Assembly: GCA_910589045.1 (NCBI GenBank)
Contig: CAJUSH010000008.1
Coordinates: 18,104-82,103, forward strand
Length of the DNA stretch: 64,000 bases
Direction of reading: 5' to 3'
Origin: an uncultured Eubacterium sp.
GTDB taxonomy: Bacteria; Bacillota_A; Clostridia; Lachnospirales; Lachnospiraceae
Position 1 is the first letter of the stretch. Each line of letters starts with the position of its first letter. Under the pieces are notes generated by a model, which saw only the letters and a list, made by a program, of their open reading frames with translations, had not been told where the DNA came from and did not search any database. Shown piece after piece: positions 40,305 through 49,720 of the stretch. The translations under genes and the position numbers were made by a program.

Positions 40305-43300
40305 TTAAACCACTGCGAAAATCACCTGTTTTTTATTTCCCGCACGGTCGGTCACAACCAGACGGTAAATCCCCCGCTTTTCGATGACAAAATGCTTCGG
40401 CATCTTTTTTCCGTTCAGCTTTACGCTCGCGATGCCGCCGCTGTCGCGAACCGAAACACTGGGTGCATCCCTGTAGATCGCCGCATTCCTTACACCCTTC
40501 ACCGTTGGCTTTGTCGCGTCCACCACAAAGCCCGTTGTCTTTTTAACGGCAGTCATGCCGTCTCTCACCGCCTTGATAAATACGCGCCGGCCGTAAGGCG
40601 CGGCCTTCACGGTAATCCTTTTCCCGTCGAGCGCCTTCCATGCCACCGCCGAATTGCGCTGACCTTTTTTCACAATTTTATAAAAGTATTCCGTGTCCTT
40701 TTCCCGCTGCAACGTAATCGTTACCGTTTTTCTGCTGTAGATCTGATACGTATTTTTCTGCTTCCGCTCCAGCAGCCGGATTCCCTTTACGGACGCGGAG
40801 ATGATTATCTGAGGCTTTTGTACTGCAGCATTTCCGGTATCCCGGATATCCTCGCCTGAAGCCGGCTTGTTCTGCAGCTGGTGAATGTTCCGCAGCTCCT
40901 CTGTCCGTTTACCTCCAAAGCCGTCCGTAAGAATGATACGATCCAAACCGGCGCCATTCCCGAAGCTGGCTGCCGGCTTGTTTTCATCTTCCTCTGCCGG
41001 TGCAGTGCCCGCCGCATGGGAACCGCTGCCGCCGGTTCCTCCCGTACTTCCGCTGCCCGGACCTCCGGTTCCTCCCGTGCTTCCGCTGCCCGGACCTCCG
41101 GTTCCGCTTCCGCCGGTGCTTCCGTCTCCCGTGCCGCCGCTTCCGCTTCCGCCGGTGCTTCCGTCTCCCGTGCCGCCGCTTCCGCTTCCGTCGGTGCTTC
41201 CGTCTCCCGTGCCGCCGCTTCCGCTTCCGTCGGTATTTCCGTCTCCCGTGTTTCCGGAATCCGGGTTTTCGGGGTCATACGGCCGCGGCTCACCAAGCGT
41301 GCCATCCACAACCGGATACCGAAAAGTATCCTCCCCGTCCGTCACGATAATTTCCTCTGTCGCGGGATCTACAAGAATCTGACAGGAGCCGTCATCATCC
41401 GTCTCCACCTGTGCCGTTGTATCTCCCACCGTCACGGTAATCGAATGGTGTACCTCAAATCCATTGAGCCTGAGGGAAAGCAGCTCGTCAAATGCTGTGA
41501 CCGCGCCCTTTTCTCCCACGGGAACCGACAAAATTGCCGTCACCTCCCCGGTGCTGACGATAAGTGCATGCGTTCCGGATGCGGCGACGAGATAAAGCCT
41601 TCCCTTCGCATCGGTGCGCAGCACGCCCGTATGCCCGTCCAGGCTCACTGTTACCTCCGCTTCCATGCAGTTCGTTTCTACCACAAGCGGGTAAAGCGGC
41701 AGCTCCTCCTTTAAGATGCTTCCCGTAAAGCCTTCCGGAATCTTTACCTGAAGCAGCTCATCCACCTCCTTCGACAAAAAAACCGCCGCATCCCCTCTCT
41801 CGATTGTCACCATGCCGGCCGCAGCGTCCGCGTCTGTCTGCTTAATGAGATATGCACCCGCAAAATCACACATGTATTCCCCGGCTGAAAATCCGCTCTG
41901 CGTAACCGTGAGCTCCCCCAGACTCACATCCCACACAAGCACCATATCCCGGCGGCGCACCACATGCTCCGTGCCTGATATAGAAACCGCGTCCCGGCAT
42001 TGATAGGTCATGCCGTCAATAACCAAACCAAAATCATGCATCCCCCGGCTTACGATGATAGAGAGATTGCCCTTATTGTTTGTCGTAAGCCCGTAGCCCT
42101 TTTTATCTAATAAGAGTGTCATCTCCTTCGCGGCAAGTCCGGTTTGAACCGTCACCACCTGAATCGGCCGGTTATCCGCATCGCGGATGATCCCCTGAAA
42201 ATCCTCCGGCAGATCGATCTGTATGTCGGGGCTTACCCCGTCTAAAATTATCGACGCGGTCTTTTTTTCCACAAATACCTGATTGCTCCTATCCCCGCTC
42301 TGGGTTATGCGTACCTCCGCGTCCGTGGGCATCCGCTCCCCGCCCACCGTTACCTCGCCGTCCCGGATGAAAATATCACCCGAGGAGGTATCCACATACA
42401 AGGTCAGGTCGTCCAGGTAAATGCGCTGTGCCTCGCGGATCGTGACGCTTCCGCGGAAGCGAAAAGGACCACGCGCTACCTCAAGCACATAGGCTCCGGC
42501 TGCGGTCAGCCTTGTCACGCTTGTTTTGCCCTCCGTTAGCACCACATGCTCCGTTTCCTCATTCAGGCGCAGTGTATAGTCTCCCGGATTTCCCAGAACA
42601 AGCTCCAGGGGATAGAGCAGGCTGCCGTTTCCGTCCCGAAGCGGTACACGGCTCTCCCCCACGTCCACCTTTGACGGATCCCGTATGAGAACCTCACTGC
42701 CGCCCGCGTCGCCGCCGAGCACACCGATCTGTACATTTCCGGAATTGATCTCGATTTTCCCGCTCGCTCCGTGGCTGTTGCCAAGCTGCTCCGTAAAAAG
42801 GCTGCCGCTTCCCTCGATAATCAGCGTCGCATGCGCATCCACGTTGATTACCGGAATATGGTTTACGCCGTTTAACACCAGCGTTACCACCGACGTTCCC
42901 GCAACGTTCAGCGTGCCAAAGGAGGTACCCTCCAGCGTCAGCCGCTTTACGCCCTCTTCTACCGTTACCGCCGCATCTGCAGAGCTTCCGCGGATGCTGA
43001 AGTCACCGGTGTAGTCATAAGTCTCGTTCGTATGGGTGTAGGAGCCGTTTCGGATAACCGCCCCGTCATAGCCTACATCGATAATACCGTAAGGCTCCAG
43101 CTGAAAAGCATTCAGCGTTTCGGAGCGCTTCACCATGAAGGTTCCGGCGTAAACGCCCGCGCCCGTAAGCTTGACGGTCTCCTTGCCGATGCCAAGATAC
43201 GTGGTGATGCTTCCGTCGCCGCCAAGCATCACCGTACCGCCGATGTCATTCGCACGGATCTGCACGGAGGCACCCCCAAGCGCCGCATTGGTTTTCAGCA

Positions 43301-44771
43301 CGCATTTCGCGCAGGATGCCTCCTCGGAATTTCTGATCTCCGACGCGCGAAAGCCGCCGCCGATGATCGAGGTCACATCCGTTGTGATCACACCGCCGTA
43401 CACCCATCCGTTTAACGTCCCGCCCGTAAAGGTGCTGTCCCCATAGACAGACGGATTCGGGTATTTGTCCCAGCGTGCGCCCTTTGCGGCCGCATGGTCC
43501 CTCACGGTCAGAAAGGAATCTGCGGCCTGAACGCTGCCGCCTGTGCCGTCCATCGGATGCCCCGCGCTTTCCACGTCGCCGCTTTTATCACCGAAGGAGC
43601 TGACCTCATAATTCTGATACTCCCCCGCATCCGCGCCGCACACCGCGCGCTCACAGCTTATCACGGCATTTCTTGCGACAAGCTGTCCGCCGTTTCCGCC
43701 CGCGGTTCCGAAAATGTCGTAGCCTACGCCGGAGCCGGAATAAACACTGTAATGCACACGCACATGTCCCGCGCCGCCGCTTGCAATATCCTTTGCGGAC
43801 AGGCTTGAATCCGTGACGGTCACGGTAACCCCGTGCAGGCCGCTCTGTTTCCCCTCATTGCTGTACGCGGGAAGATCCGGCTGGGTCGACACATTTCCGG
43901 CGACATTCACGCTGCTGTTTTCCGCGATCGTAACCGGCGAGGAGCTTCTCGTCTCACCAGCCAGACAATCGTAGTAGGTCGAGCCCATATTTCCCGGGCC
44001 GCCCTTGCCGCCGACCGCCACATGTCCGCCGACCGTCACATAGCTGCCCCGGATATCTACGGAGCCGGAGGAACCGCCCGATGAAGCCGCGGCCGCCCAG
44101 GTTCCGGTGCTCTGCACGCCGTTCCCGCCGCACGCCACGCTTCCGCTCACCGACACGTTTGCGCCCCGGATCGTGACCTGCGGCGAGGCATTGCTCCCGG
44201 GTGAAGGGTTTGCAATGCTCGCGCTGCCCTCCCAGGCGGACAGATCCTCGCCGTCCCCTCCGCAGCCTATGTTCCGGCAGAATACGCTGCAATTTTCGAT
44301 GGACACATTTGCCCCTGTCTGCTCCGTACCGCCTGCGCTGCAGGCAATGTCACCCGCGTTGAGGGTTCCGCCGCCTGCCTCGCCCGTGATGCGCACTAGC
44401 GTCCCGCTTCCGCCCGTTGCCTTAATATCGGCAAGCTGGTTACTCCCCCGCAAGATCAGACGAACCTCTCTGCCCTCCGCAATCGTCAGGTCCGCATCGT
44501 TTTTCACCTGGTCGAGAATCACGGTGCAGCTTGCCGTCACGGAAATCGGATTCCGGTAGGTTGTCCCGGGACTGCCGTAAATACGCAGCACACGTCCCTC
44601 AATATCCGCTGTCACACTGGATACATAATCGAGGGAAAGGGCGGCGTCCTCCGCGGGTGTCTCCTGCGCGTGGACAGCCGGAAGCTGCGCAATAGGAAGC
44701 GCACTGCAAATAAGCGCAGCAGTCATCACCCACGCGTTCAGTCGGCTTTTCCTGTTTAATATTTTTTTCAT
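40305..44771 (-). CDS. Very large secreted surface protein
   Basis: At 1488 residues this is the largest protein in the window. It has an N-terminal signal peptide (hydrophobic WVMTAALICSALPIAQLPA then AHAQE-like cleavage). Residues about 40-740 are rich in Ser, Gly, Thr and Val with many short beta-strand turns, suggesting a beta-solenoid. A middle part (about 740-1160) has repeated modules ending in VTVQTG- or VVETN-type strands. A Gly/Ser/Thr linker (about 1170-1260) precedes a C-terminal pair of Ig-like modules (TKPTVKGVRNA, then VVTDRAGNKKQV). There is no LPxTG anchor. The start has AAAGGAG upstream. An adhesin or carbohydrate-binding role is inferred. Confidence 0.75.
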   Translation of the reverse strand: MKKILNRKSRLNAWVMTAALICSALPIAQLPAVHAQETPAEDAALSLDYVSSVTADIEGRVLRIYGSPGTTYRNPISVTASCTVILDQVKNDADLTIAEGREVRLILRGSNQLADIKATGGSGTLVRITGEAGGGTLNAGDIACSAGGTEQTGANVSIENCSVFCRNIGCGGDGEDLSAWEGSASIANPSPGSNASPQVTIRGANVSVSGSVACGGNGVQSTGTWAAAASSGGSSGSVDIRGSYVTVGGHVAVGGKGGPGNMGSTYYDCLAGETRSSSPVTIAENSSVNVAGNVSTQPDLPAYSNEGKQSGLHGVTVTVTDSSLSAKDIASGGAGHVRVHYSVYSGSGVGYDIFGTAGGNGGQLVARNAVISCERAVCGADAGEYQNYEVSSFGDKSGDVESAGHPMDGTGGSVQAADSFLTVRDHAAAKGARWDKYPNPSVYGDSTFTGGTLNGWVYGGVITTDVTSIIGGGFRASEIRNSEEASCAKCVLKTNAALGGASVQIRANDIGGTVMLGGDGSITTYLGIGKETVKLTGAGVYAGTFMVKRSETLNAFQLEPYGIIDVGYDGAVIRNGSYTHTNETYDYTGDFSIRGSSADAAVTVEEGVKRLTLEGTSFGTLNVAGTSVVTLVLNGVNHIPVINVDAHATLIIEGSGSLFTEQLGNSHGASGKIEINSGNVQIGVLGGDAGGSEVLIRDPSKVDVGESRVPLRDGNGSLLYPLELVLGNPGDYTLRLNEETEHVVLTEGKTSVTRLTAAGAYVLEVARGPFRFRGSVTIREAQRIYLDDLTLYVDTSSGDIFIRDGEVTVGGERMPTDAEVRITQSGDRSNQVFVEKKTASIILDGVSPDIQIDLPEDFQGIIRDADNRPIQVVTVQTGLAAKEMTLLLDKKGYGLTTNNKGNLSIIVSRGMHDFGLVIDGMTYQCRDAVSISGTEHVVRRRDMVLVWDVSLGELTVTQSGFSAGEYMCDFAGAYLIKQTDADAAAGMVTIERGDAAVFLSKEVDELLQVKIPEGFTGSILKEELPLYPLVVETNCMEAEVTVSLDGHTGVLRTDAKGRLYLVAASGTHALIVSTGEVTAILSVPVGEKGAVTAFDELLSLRLNGFEVHHSITVTVGDTTAQVETDDDGSCQILVDPATEEIIVTDGEDTFRYPVVDGTLGEPRPYDPENPDSGNTGDGNTDGSGSGGTGDGSTDGSGSGGTGDGSTGGSGSGGTGDGSTGGSGTGGPGSGSTGGTGGPGSGSTGGTGGSGSHAAGTAPAEEDENKPAASFGNGAGLDRIILTDGFGGKRTEELRNIHQLQNKPASGEDIRDTGNAAVQKPQIIISASVKGIRLLERKQKNTYQIYSRKTVTITLQREKDTEYFYKIVKKGQRNSAVAWKALDGKRITVKAAPYGRRVFIKAVRDGMTAVKKTTGFVVDATKPTVKGVRNAAIYRDAPSVSVRDSGGIASVKLNGKKMPKHFVIEKRGIYRLVVTDRAGNKKQVIFAVV
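41034..41262 (-). repeat. 39-bp and 33-bp tandem repeats in the secreted protein linker
   Basis: CCGTCTCCCGT recurs at 41122, 41161, 41200 and 41239, an exact 39-bp period, encoding GlyAspGly(Ser/Asn)Thr units. A related 33-bp period lies just below (about 41040-41100). Both are multiples of three and keep the frame. Confidence 0.85.
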
Positions 44772-44956
44772 CGTACTCCTTTCATGCCGAATGTAAGCAC
44801 AGTGGATGCTGTGTCTCATCGCACAGACACCCTTTTCATGGCATGACACATCAAAGCAGCGAAGCATCGGCGGATACGCCGGAACAAAAGAATCTCAAAA
44901 TAAGAAGATGAAAGACCCCGGCAGCCAAAAAAGGAAGCTGCCAGGAATTGTCTGTT

Positions 44957-44985
44957 ATTATACACACTCTTTCCTCAGAAATCAA
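44957..44985 (-). promoter_or_regulatory. Promoter for the large secreted protein
   Basis: On the minus strand TTGATT (44980-44985) and TATAAT (44957-44962) are 17 bp apart with a TG just before the -10. Transcription would start near 44950, about 180 nt ahead of the start codon. Confidence 0.65.
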
Positions 44986-45000
44986 CTGGCAAAGGTACAC

Positions 45001-45043
45001 AAAAAAATATGTGCATCACCCGTCATGCTGCACATATTTTTTT
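45001..45043. terminator. Bidirectional terminator after hisIE
   Basis: A perfect 15-bp inverted repeat, AAAAAAATATGTGCA and its complement, flanks a 13-nt loop, with A-run and T-run on either side. It ends the his transcript on the minus strand. Confidence 0.85.
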
Positions 45044-45080
45044 GAATAATTCATTATAAAATTGTGGATTCTGCCGAATC

Positions 45081-46361
45081 TTAGCGCTGCGCCAGCTCCT
45101 TTGTAATATCCTCCCAGGTCACGCCGGTCTCAACCATCATGACCATGAGGTAATAGAGCAGGTCGGTGATCTCGTATTTGATGTGATCCGGATCGGGGTT
45201 TTTCGCGGCGATGATGACCTCCGCCGTCTCCTCCCCTAGCTTTTTTAAGATCTCATCCAGTCCCCGGTCAAACAGGTCGTTAATAAAGGAGCCCTTTTTC
45301 GGATTTGCCTTTCGGTCCGTGATGGAGTGATAGCCGTCCTCAAACACCTTCAGGGGATTTTTCTCCACATACTCCTTTTTTACGATTTCATTGAAAAAGC
45401 AGGTCGGGTTGCCGGTATGGCACGCCACGCCCACCTGGGACACCTTCGCGAGAATGGTGTCATAGTCGCAGTCTGCCGTCAGCGATTTTACGTACTGCAG
45501 ATGCCCCGACGTCTCGCCCTTTGTCCAAAGCTCGCCCCGGCTTCTGCTGAAATACGTCATTTTTCCGGATGAAAGTGTTTTATTGTATGCCTCCTCGTTC
45601 ATGTATGCGAGCATGAGCACCTCTCCGGTCCGGTAGTCCTGGGCGATGCAGGGAACCATCCCGTCGGTATTCTTTTTAAGCTCTGACCACTGCACCTGGG
45701 GCTTAAAATTATCCATCCAAAGCCCGGCCTCCCCCAGCGCGGTTTTAACCATCATAATGTCCGTCCCCGGGTCGTCGAAATACGGGCCGCAGATGCCTCT
45801 GGCATTTTCCCGCTCCAGCAGTGCATAAATCTCCGAAAAATCCGTACCGTCGTACAGCACGACATAGGGCGTATTGGAGAGGTTGTCCACCGCGTCCAGA
45901 ACCGAATCCTCCATCACCAGCACCTCGTGAAACAGCTCGCTCATCTCCGACTGATGCTTAAAAATAAAATCCACGTTGTTCGCGGACACCAAAATGCGGT
46001 CCTTGCCGTAGCGGTCCGCCGCTTTGCGCGCCAGATCGATACAGCCGTTTCCGGCGGCATTGAGCATGATCTGCTTGCAGCCCGCATAAATCAGGTTTTT
46101 CACGTCCTCGAGCCTGCGGATATTGCCGCCGCCGCAGGTCGGAATATCGATCATGCGGTTCAGCTCCCGGATTGCCAGAATATTTTTTGCATGCTCATCG
46201 TCATCGTCCGAAAGGTCGAACACGAAGATTTTATCAATGCCGCTGTCATTGTACATTTTTGCAAAGGTCCGAAGCTCACCGATTGGCTCTCTATCCGTTC
46301 TGTTCTTTACCGGCCTGCCGTCCTTGAGATAGAGCGTGGCAACTAAAATTTTCTTGTCCAT
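45081..46361 (-). CDS. hisIE: HisIE with a degenerate HisF/HisA-like N-terminal domain
   Basis: The protein (426 residues) carries phosphoribosyl-AMP cyclohydrolase (HisI, about 228-330, with zinc cysteines in VACHTGNPTCF) and phosphoribosyl-ATP pyrophosphatase (HisE, about 335-426, FINDLFDRGLDEILKKLGEE). The N-terminal 215 residues look like a HisF/HisA TIM barrel: LKDGRPVKN, CGGGNIRRLEDV, GCKQIMLNAA. Aligned to HisF, the catalytic Asp11 is Tyr11 and Asp130 is Asn128, so this part is probably not a cyclase. It ends the his operon; hisD starts 24 bp upstream. Confidence 0.9.
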   Translation of the reverse strand: MDKKILVATLYLKDGRPVKNRTDREPIGELRTFAKMYNDSGIDKIFVFDLSDDDDEHAKNILAIRELNRMIDIPTCGGGNIRRLEDVKNLIYAGCKQIMLNAAGNGCIDLARKAADRYGKDRILVSANNVDFIFKHQSEMSELFHEVLVMEDSVLDAVDNLSNTPYVVLYDGTDFSEIYALLERENARGICGPYFDDPGTDIMMVKTALGEAGLWMDNFKPQVQWSELKKNTDGMVPCIAQDYRTGEVLMLAYMNEEAYNKTLSSGKMTYFSRSRGELWTKGETSGHLQYVKSLTADCDYDTILAKVSQVGVACHTGNPTCFFNEIVKKEYVEKNPLKVFEDGYHSITDRKANPKKGSFINDLFDRGLDEILKKLGEETAEVIIAAKNPDPDHIKYEITDLLYYLMVMMVETGVTWEDITKELAQR

Positions 46362-46385
46362 TACTTCTTACTTACCTTTCTACGT

Positions 46386-47678
46386 TCAGTCCTCAAACCG
46401 CACCCGTATGGAGTTGGCGTGGGCGGTAAGCTTTTCACACTCCGCAAACTGAACGATATCCTTATAAACCGGCTCCAGCGCCTCTCTGGAATAAGAGATA
46501 ATGCTGGATTTTTTTACAAAATCGTCCACCGACAGCGCCGAGAAAAACTTTGCGGTGCCGTTGGTCGGCAGTACATGGTTCGGTCCTGCAAAATAATCCC
46601 CCAGCGGCTCGCTGCTGTAGGTTCCCAGGAAGATCGCCCCCGCATTGCGGATCTTTGTCATAACCGCAAAGGGATCCTTCATAACAATCTCCAGATGCTC
46701 GGAGGCAATGTCATTTGCCGCGGCGATGGCCTCCGCTTCGCTTCCCGCCACGAGAATATAGCCGTAATTGTCCAGCGACTTTTGAATGATCTCTCTGCGG
46801 CTGAGCTGCCCGACAAACCGGTCGACCTCCCCGGACACCTGATCCGCCAGCGCGCGGCTTGTCGTCACGAGAATCGCGGATGCCATTTCGTCATGCTCCG
46901 CCTGGGAAAGCAGATCCGCCGCCACAAAGCGCGCATTGGCACTCTCGTCCGCGAGCACCAGAATCTCGCTTGGCCCTGCGATGGAATCGATGCTCACATG
47001 CCCGAACACCGCCTTTTTTGCCAGCGCCACATAAATATTTCCGGGACCGACGATCTTGTCAACCTTCGGGATACTCTCCGTTCCGAAGGCAAGCGCCGCA
47101 ATGGCCTGCGCACCCCCGGCCTTATAGATCTTGTCCACGCCCGCCTCCGTCGCGGCGACCAGCGTTGAGGCATACACCTTACCGTCCTTGTCCGGCGGTG
47201 TCGTCATGACGATCTCGTCCACACCCGCCACCTTCGCGGGCAGGACGTTCATCAGCACGGATGAGGGATAAACCGCCTTTCCGCCGGGCACATACACGCC
47301 TACGCGCATCAGGGGCGTTACCTTCTGCCCCAAAATAATGCCGTTGTCCTTCGAATCAAACCAGCTGTTCTGACGCTGCTTCGCGTGATAGTCACGGATG
47401 TTGACCAGCGCCTTTCGGATCACGTCAAGAAGTGAGGGGTCCACGCTCGCATACGCCTCCTCGATCTCCTCCTTCGTCACAAGGACGTTTGACGCGTCGA
47501 TCCGTGCACCGTCAAACTGCTTCGTATAGTCAAAAAGCGCCGCATCCTTCTTTTCGCGCACCCCGGCGATGATAGCTGCCACCCGCTCCTCAAACTCTCC
47601 GTAGCTATTCGGGCTGCGCTTTAACAGATTTTCTAAAATATTTTCCTTTGTCTCATTATTTAACTCTAAAATACGCAT
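46386..47678 (-). CDS. hisD: Histidinol dehydrogenase HisD
   Basis: HisD performs the last two oxidations of histidine synthesis, from histidinol to histidine. The 430-residue protein has the GxVGPGNxYVALAKK-like segment (KIVGPGNIYVALAKKAVFG), DSIAGPSEILVLADE, and EHLEIVM. The start at 47678 is only 2 bp after the hisG stop and has AAAAGGAG upstream; the frame opens further into hisG without HisD-like sequence. Confidence 0.97.
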   Translation of the reverse strand: MRILELNNETKENILENLLKRSPNSYGEFEERVAAIIAGVREKKDAALFDYTKQFDGARIDASNVLVTKEEIEEAYASVDPSLLDVIRKALVNIRDYHAKQRQNSWFDSKDNGIILGQKVTPLMRVGVYVPGGKAVYPSSVLMNVLPAKVAGVDEIVMTTPPDKDGKVYASTLVAATEAGVDKIYKAGGAQAIAALAFGTESIPKVDKIVGPGNIYVALAKKAVFGHVSIDSIAGPSEILVLADESANARFVAADLLSQAEHDEMASAILVTTSRALADQVSGEVDRFVGQLSRREIIQKSLDNYGYILVAGSEAEAIAAANDIASEHLEIVMKDPFAVMTKIRNAGAIFLGTYSSEPLGDYFAGPNHVLPTNGTAKFFSALSVDDFVKKSSIISYSREALEPVYKDIVQFAECEKLTAHANSIRVRFED

Positions 47679-47680
47679 GT

Positions 47681-48343
47681 TTACTCCTTTTGAATGACCT
47701 GCTTTAAATCCGTGATCAGCTTTGTAATGCGCTCGTTTTCCATCTTCATGCTCACCTGGTTGACGATCATGCGCGCGGAGAGGGGGCAAACCTCCTCAAG
47801 CACCTCAAGACCGTTTTCCCGCAGTGTCGATCCCGTCTCAACGATATCCACAATCACCTCGGAAAGCCCCACGATAGGCGCAAGCTCGATCGAGCCGTTA
47901 AGCTTGATGATCTCCACCGTCTGCTGCTTTTTGTCATAAAAATACTGCTTCGCGATACGGGGATATTTTGATGCGACGCGGATCTGCTCGTGATGGCGCA
48001 AAAGCTCCTTCGCACCCGACGGCCCGCAGACGCACATGCGGCACTTTCCAAAACCCAGGTCAAGCACCTCGTAGATATTGCGCCCCTCCTCTAAAATGGT
48101 ATCCTCCCCGACAACACCGATATCCGCAGCGCCGTATTCCACGTAGGTAGGCACGTCCGGCCCCTTTGCCAGAAAAAACCGCAGCCTTAGCTCCTCGTTT
48201 ACAAAGATGAGCCTGCGGGTTTCCTTATCCTTCATCTCCTCGCAGGTAATCCCGATCTGCTCAAATAATTTCAGGGTCTGGTTTGCCAGCCTGCCCTTGC
48301 CGAGGGCAAAGGTCAGGTAGCGTTCGTTTGTCCTGTCTGCCAT
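47681..48343 (-). CDS. hisG: ATP phosphoribosyltransferase catalytic subunit HisG (short form)
   Basis: HisG commits ATP and PRPP to histidine. The 220-residue protein lacks the C-terminal regulatory domain, so it is the short form that needs HisZ. The GKGRLANQTLKLFEQ start and a PRPP-binding DIVETGSTLRENGLEV loop are visible. The start at 48343 has GGAGGAGAC upstream. hisZ lies just upstream in the operon. Confidence 0.96.
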   Translation of the reverse strand: MADRTNERYLTFALGKGRLANQTLKLFEQIGITCEEMKDKETRRLIFVNEELRLRFFLAKGPDVPTYVEYGAADIGVVGEDTILEEGRNIYEVLDLGFGKCRMCVCGPSGAKELLRHHEQIRVASKYPRIAKQYFYDKKQQTVEIIKLNGSIELAPIVGLSEVIVDIVETGSTLRENGLEVLEEVCPLSARMIVNQVSMKMENERITKLITDLKQVIQKE

Positions 48344-48418
48344 GTCTCCTCCAAATTCGTTCCGATGCAGCCGCTTTGCCTGCACCTATTCATCGGTGCA
48401 CCCGGCGAAGCCGCTGCT

Positions 48419-49603
48419 TTATATCAAATAGGTGATGCGCGCAATGTGATTTTTTGCCGCATACATTTCATAGACCTCTTTTCCCTTTGCCGCGTCAAAG
48501 CGCATCAGCTCCACCTGCGCGCCGCCCCCGCGTGCTTTTCGCGCCGTGACAACCGCATCCTCCTGATGCTCCTTTGTGTAGACGATGAGCTGTGTGTGGT
48601 GGGTGAGGGGTACCTCGATCTGCTGTCTTGCGAGTGCCTCCAGAAGCTGGTTTACCACAATGGCAAAGCCGATGGCAGGGGTATTTTTGCCGAACATCGG
48701 CAGCAGCCTGTCGTAGCGCCCGCCTTTGACGATTGGCTCGCCGGTTCCGTAGGTATAGCCCGCCAGCAGAATACCCGTGTAGTAGTGATACTCGCTCACC
48801 ATGCCCGGCTCAAACGACACGTAGCCGTCGATGCCATAGAGCAGCAGCAGCTCCTGCAGGCTCTGAAGCCATTCCAGCGCCCGGTAAACCTTTTCATAGG
48901 GACGCGCATCCTGCTTGAACTGCTCCAGCTCCTCACCGGAGGTATACATGCAGCGCAGTACGCCGAAGCAGCGCTTTAAATCCTCCGGAAGGTCACGTCC
49001 GCCCACAAACTCCTCCACGCCGTAAAAGTTTTTGTTGGAGAGCAGCTCCCGCAGCTCCGCGATCTCCTCCTGCGCAAGTTCCGCCGCCTCCGTAAGCCCG
49101 CTGAAAATGTCCGCATGTCCCACACTGATCTGGAACTCCTTCAAGCCCGCCGCGTGCAGACAGTCAACGATCATGGAGAGCAGCTCCGCATCCGCATCCC
49201 CTGCGGCGTCCCCCATCAGCTCTGCCCCAAGCTGTGTGCACTCCTTTAAGCGCCCCCGCAGGCTGTGGTGGTTGATAAACGTATTTCCCTTGTAGCAAAA
49301 ACGCAGCGGCAGTTCCTCATCCATATAATATTTTGCCGCCGAACGCGCAATGGAAGGCGTAATATCCGGCCTTAGCGCCAGCGTATTTCCCTCTCGGTCA
49401 AAAAATTTGTACAGATCTCTGGAGGGCGTCGTCCCAACCTCCTTGCCGAATATATCAAAAAACTCAAAGGAGGGCGTCTCAATGGGATGATAGCCGTAGC
49501 CGGTCAGAACGGAAAAAAGCTTCTGCTCCACGTAATGCTTGCGGGCGCACGCCCCGCCGTAAATATCCCGTACACCCTCCGGTGTGTGTAAGCTTTGTCG
49601 CAT
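48419..49603 (-). CDS. hisZ: ATP phosphoribosyltransferase regulatory subunit HisZ
   Basis: HisZ is a histidyl-tRNA synthetase paralogue that forms a complex with short HisG. The 394-residue protein has the class II synthetase-like motif region (PDITPSIARSAA, then FCYKGNTFINHHSLRGR) and a GGRYDRLLPMFG segment. It lacks the anticodon-binding domain and is next to hisG, which separates it from HisS. It is the first gene of the his operon. Confidence 0.93.
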   Translation of the reverse strand: MRQSLHTPEGVRDIYGGACARKHYVEQKLFSVLTGYGYHPIETPSFEFFDIFGKEVGTTPSRDLYKFFDREGNTLALRPDITPSIARSAAKYYMDEELPLRFCYKGNTFINHHSLRGRLKECTQLGAELMGDAAGDADAELLSMIVDCLHAAGLKEFQISVGHADIFSGLTEAAELAQEEIAELRELLSNKNFYGVEEFVGGRDLPEDLKRCFGVLRCMYTSGEELEQFKQDARPYEKVYRALEWLQSLQELLLLYGIDGYVSFEPGMVSEYHYYTGILLAGYTYGTGEPIVKGGRYDRLLPMFGKNTPAIGFAIVVNQLLEALARQQIEVPLTHHTQLIVYTKEHQEDAVVTARKARGGGAQVELMRFDAAKGKEVYEMYAAKNHIARITYLI

Positions 49604-49675
49604 AAAACCTCCCTTTCGCGCGATTTCACTTCAACGCGCTAATACGATACTCCGATAACACAATAAATCCATCTG

Positions 49676-49704
49676 ATTATACGCGATTGCGCATAAAATG
49701 TCAA
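49676..49704 (-). promoter_or_regulatory. Promoter for the his operon
   Basis: On the minus strand TTGACA (49699-49704) and TATAAT (49676-49681) are separated by 17 bp, a consensus sigma-A promoter. The leader to hisZ is only about 65 nt, too short for a T-box or attenuator of the usual type. Confidence 0.8.
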
Positions 49705-49720
49705 CCGCCCGGAGCAATCG

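Larger units (their letters stand above)
44772..45080. other. Intergenic region: secreted-protein promoter, long leader and his terminator
   Basis: This 309-bp stretch holds a minus-strand promoter (44957-44985), a leader of about 180 nt with at least two hairpins (GGCAGC / GCTGCC near 44919-44942 and GTGTCT / AGACAC at 44811-44830), and a symmetric terminator at 45001-45043. Nothing else was found. Confidence 0.6.

Noticed and set aside
40805..41714. Several open frames over the Gly/Ser repeat of the secreted protein
   Set aside because: Low-complexity repeats keep all frames open; the encoded strings are Arg/Pro or Ala/Glu repeats without domain features.
44772..44950. Cyclic-di-GMP riboswitch ahead of the secreted protein
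   Set aside because: The conserved GEMM motif segments are not visible; hairpins are present but do not match.
48419..49603. Histidyl-tRNA synthetase
   Set aside because: It lacks the anticodon-binding domain and lies next to short-form hisG, so HisZ fits better.
49604..49720. T-box leader for the his operon
   Set aside because: The leader is only about 65 nt and has no T-box sequence or terminator.
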